A stretch of DNA of 64,000 bases from Gorsachius magnificus (taxonomy: Eukaryota; Chordata; Aves; Pelecaniformes; Ardeidae). Shown piece after piece: positions 63,666 through 64,000 of this stretch. Position 1 is the first letter of the stretch. Every line of letters begins with the position of its first letter. The translations under genes were made by a program, and so were the position numbers. The stretch spans positions 84,071,684 through 84,135,683 of the forward strand of contig CM067082.1 of the NCBI GenBank assembly GCA_034008185.1, read 5' to 3'. The notes below the pieces were generated by a model, which worked only from the letters and a program-made list of their open reading frames with translations, had not been told where the DNA came from and searched no databases.

Positions 63666-64000
63666 ACCAGACACCTTCAGACTTGGGATGTACTAGATGT
63701 TGTAAAATAGGGTACTGAAGAGTTTAAGTGCCCGTAATTCTATGTTTAAGAGAATTTATTCTGAGTGCACCACAGAATACTGAGTTTATTGTTTGTAACA
63801 CAACATTGGATCTGTTTTCCTTTTCTGCTCTGAAGTCATGTTAATTTTTTTCGCACAAGGCACCTAGTACCAAGTTTCACCTCATATGGATGCACATGTG
63901 TCTCTTGACCTTGGTCGTGATTTCATGAGGCTCTCTCAGCAGAATATAGCTGTTAAAAAACAAATTTTCATTATTTCTGCCACAACTAAGTATACTAAAA

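Larger units (their letters stand above)
16212..64000 (+). other. GMDS: Intron of GMDS downstream of the exon (partial)
   Basis: The next GMDS exon, expected to start with Ala-Met-Trp-Leu codons, was not found in the remaining 47.8 kb, so the intron appears to be longer than that. Large introns are typical of GMDS in vertebrates. The stretch holds five CR1 fragments, one probable MIR relic, several microsatellites and homopolymer tracts, one GC-rich block and one broken minus-strand reading frame, each listed separately. The sequence between these is AT-rich, with nothing I can name. Confidence 0.8.

Noticed and set aside
1..64000. CRISPR arrays, operons, phage or other prokaryotic systems
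   Set aside because: No regularly spaced repeats, no dense ORF runs and no ribosome-binding patterns; the window is plainly vertebrate intronic DNA.

Overview
The window is vertebrate nuclear DNA, almost certainly from a bird. It is AT-rich, lacks dense ORFs or operons, and carries several fragments of the CR1 LINE. Their 3' ends show the bird/reptile signature: a 'ggactagatgacct...gtcccttccaaccc' block followed by short ATTCTATG-like terminal repeats. No prokaryotic or viral gene organisation is present.

One real coding unit was found: a single internal exon of GMDS (GDP-mannose 4,6-dehydratase) on the + strand at 16084-16211. It has a pyrimidine tract and AG acceptor in front and a GTAAGC donor behind. 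It encodes the segment equivalent to residues about 215-257 of the 372-residue human enzyme. Everything else reads as intron of this large gene: at least 16.1 kb upstream and at least 47.8 kb downstream without another exon that I could recognise.

Layout: 1-16083, upstream intron, mostly featureless AT-rich sequence with short low-complexity tracts; 16084-16211, GMDS exon; 16212-19711, intron with an old MIR-like SINE near 18.5 kb; 19712-20262, CR1 fragment keeping an open reverse-transcriptase C-terminal frame; 20263-32472, intron with a Z-DNA-prone GT/CG/CA/TA repeat at 22.1 kb and a G-rich tract at 23.8 kb; 32473-32732, second CR1 3' end, followed by an unusually GC-rich block to about 33.9 kb that may be transposon-derived; 33.9-54.5 kb, intron with a long (CTTTTT)n pyrimidine tract at 44.4 kb and, on the minus strand at 46.1-47.1 kb, a broken protein-like reading frame that may be a retrocopy or pseudogene; 54.5-64 kb, intron with three short CR1 3' tails and a TG/TA microsatellite at 61.2 kb.

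GMDS catalyses the first step of de novo GDP-fucose synthesis in the cytosol. No second gene cooperates with it here. I found no new biological system. The points most worth a second look are the minus-strand broken frame at 46-47 kb, a possible cryptic exon ending at 24881, the GC-rich block after the second CR1, and a few homeodomain/octamer-rich patches that could be conserved intronic enhancers.
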